Of a stretch of 64,000 nt of DNA, positions 63,395 to 64,000 are shown piece by piece. The position numbers and the translations under genes are program-made. A model generated the notes under the pieces. That model was given only the letters and a program-made list of their open reading frames with translations, did not search any database and was not told where the DNA came from. Origin of the DNA: FEB-25 sp963726315 (GTDB lineage: Bacteria; Chloroflexota; Anaerolineae; Anaerolineales; UBA4823); assembly GCA_963726315.1 (NCBI GenBank), contig CAVSBZ010000005.1:62001-126000 (forward strand), written 5' to 3'. Numbering within the stretch: position 1 is the stretch's first letter; every line of letters starts with the position of its first letter.

Positions 63395-64000
63395 ATGAAA
63401 AATAAATGGTCAAACCTCAGGTATATACTGGTAGTTATTACATGCCTGTCGATAGGTGGGAGTGTGTTGGCAAAAGCCAGCAGTGGGTTTCCTCCTTCGA
63501 CAGATTCGAACGCAGCTTTGAGCTTGAGCTCAACACAAGTCCAAAGCAAAACCGCGGGCTCAAACAGTACAACCATTGGCTCATCTAATCAAGTACCACA
63601 ACATCAATCTGGCTCTCCTTATACCGCCACCAGCACGAGTACGCCAAATAAGAAAAGCAATTTAAACTCATTAACCTTCCCAATTAGAGCCGCATTCTAT
63701 TACCCCTGGTTTCCAGGAGGCTGGACCCAGCATGGTATTTACCCCTACACAAACTATAAGCCAAGCCTGGGGTATTATGACCTGGCCGATTCCACAATCA
63801 TCCAGCGGCAAATTAAAGCCATGTTGTACGGGAATATCGAAGCAGGTATTGCTTCCTGGTGGGGGCAAGGATCAACCACGGATAAAGAGATACCAGCGCT
63901 CTTATCGGCGGCAGCTAGCACAGCATTCAAATGGATTATCTACTATGAGCCGGAAGGCGTGGGTAACCCGGATGTGAACACTCTGACCTCAGACCTGATC
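63395..64000 (+). CDS. Secreted GH99-like protein, 5' part (cut by window edge)
   Basis: An open frame from ATG 63395 to the window end (202 codons) has a signal peptide (YILVVITCLSIGGSVLAKAS), then about 80 Ser/Thr-rich residues, then a catalytic-type domain starting IRAAFYYPWFPGGWTQ with YKPSLGYYDLADSTIIQRQI, IEAGIASWWGQGSTTD and WIIYYEPEGVGNPD. This is like the GH99-type (endo-mannanase/WbsX-like) fold start. Substrate unknown. It is preceded by a promoter of the metallophosphatase type and a leader hairpin, so it may belong to the same regulon. Confidence 0.75.
   Translation, partial: MKNKWSNLRYILVVITCLSIGGSVLAKASSGFPPSTDSNAALSLSSTQVQSKTAGSNSTTIGSSNQVPQHQSGSPYTATSTSTPNKKSNLNSLTFPIRAAFYYPWFPGGWTQHGIYPYTNYKPSLGYYDLADSTIIQRQIKAMLYGNIEAGIASWWGQGSTTDKEIPALLSAAASTAFKWIIYYEPEGVGNPDVNTLTSDLI

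Noticed and set aside
1..64000. tRNA, rRNA, insertion sequences, prophage or CRISPR
   Set aside because: None seen in the gene gaps; no transposase or integrase motifs among the open frames.

Overview
The window is bacterial DNA of roughly even base composition, most likely from a member of the Chloroflexota (class Anaerolineae). This is an inference from gene style. It has very large LuxR/MalT-type and BTAD/SARP-type regulators, secreted proteins with Thr-Pro linkers and FN3/DNRLRE modules, a cytoplasmic sulfite-oxidase-like protein with a ferredoxin reductase and a DUF6510 zinc ribbon, and small proteins of a kind common in that phylum. I found no tRNA, rRNA, insertion sequence or CRISPR array.

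Layout. 1-6.8 kb: a signalling pair on the minus strand (TPR/membrane/SH3-like protein, frame-disrupted, and a protein with two kinase-like domains), then an acyl-CoA ligase. 7.2-13.4 kb: unlinked housekeeping and accessory enzymes (RibD-like reductase, hydrolase, PPK2 polyphosphate kinase, nucleoside phosphorylase, F420-type oxidoreductase). 13.4-25.8 kb: a minus-strand membrane island with a LuxR/MalT regulator, an ABC exporter, an HEAGH metalloprotease-like protein, a CPBP protease, a DUF333 lipoprotein, repeat-built multipass proteins and two paralogous small proteins. Its transcription units are separated by three copies of one non-coding element: three phased GGGTA repeats beside a GGGCCTGA hairpin. 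26-33.4 kb: two tandem secreted metallophosphatases with matching consensus promoters, long leaders and terminators. 33.5-43.6 kb: a GH94 phosphorylase, an SDR protein and glycan genes (two multipass proteins resembling GT-C enzymes, GT2, DegT aminotransferase, cupin). 43.7-47 kb: an ECF sigma factor at the end of a set of small envelope proteins. 47.2-50.6 kb: a BTAD regulator with an inverted repeat around its promoter. 50.8-55.4 kb: small enzymes, the sulfite-oxidase-like triad and a ferritin-VIT1 iron transporter. 55.6-60.4 kb: a polysaccharide cluster with two frame-disrupted genes (flippase, glycosyltransferase). 60.6-63.1 kb: an overlapping crtB/crtI-like carotenoid pair. The right edge cuts a secreted GH99-like protein preceded by a third promoter of the metallophosphatase type.

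How they work together: the strongest system candidate is the 13.4-25.8 kb island, where an adjacent MalT-like activator could act on the phased repeats to co-regulate export, membrane proteolysis and envelope proteins. The glycan genes probably build a surface polysaccharide. The secreted modular enzymes may process phosphate or polysaccharide outside the cell. Three single-base frame disruptions in one window mean that either sequence quality or real phase variation should be considered.
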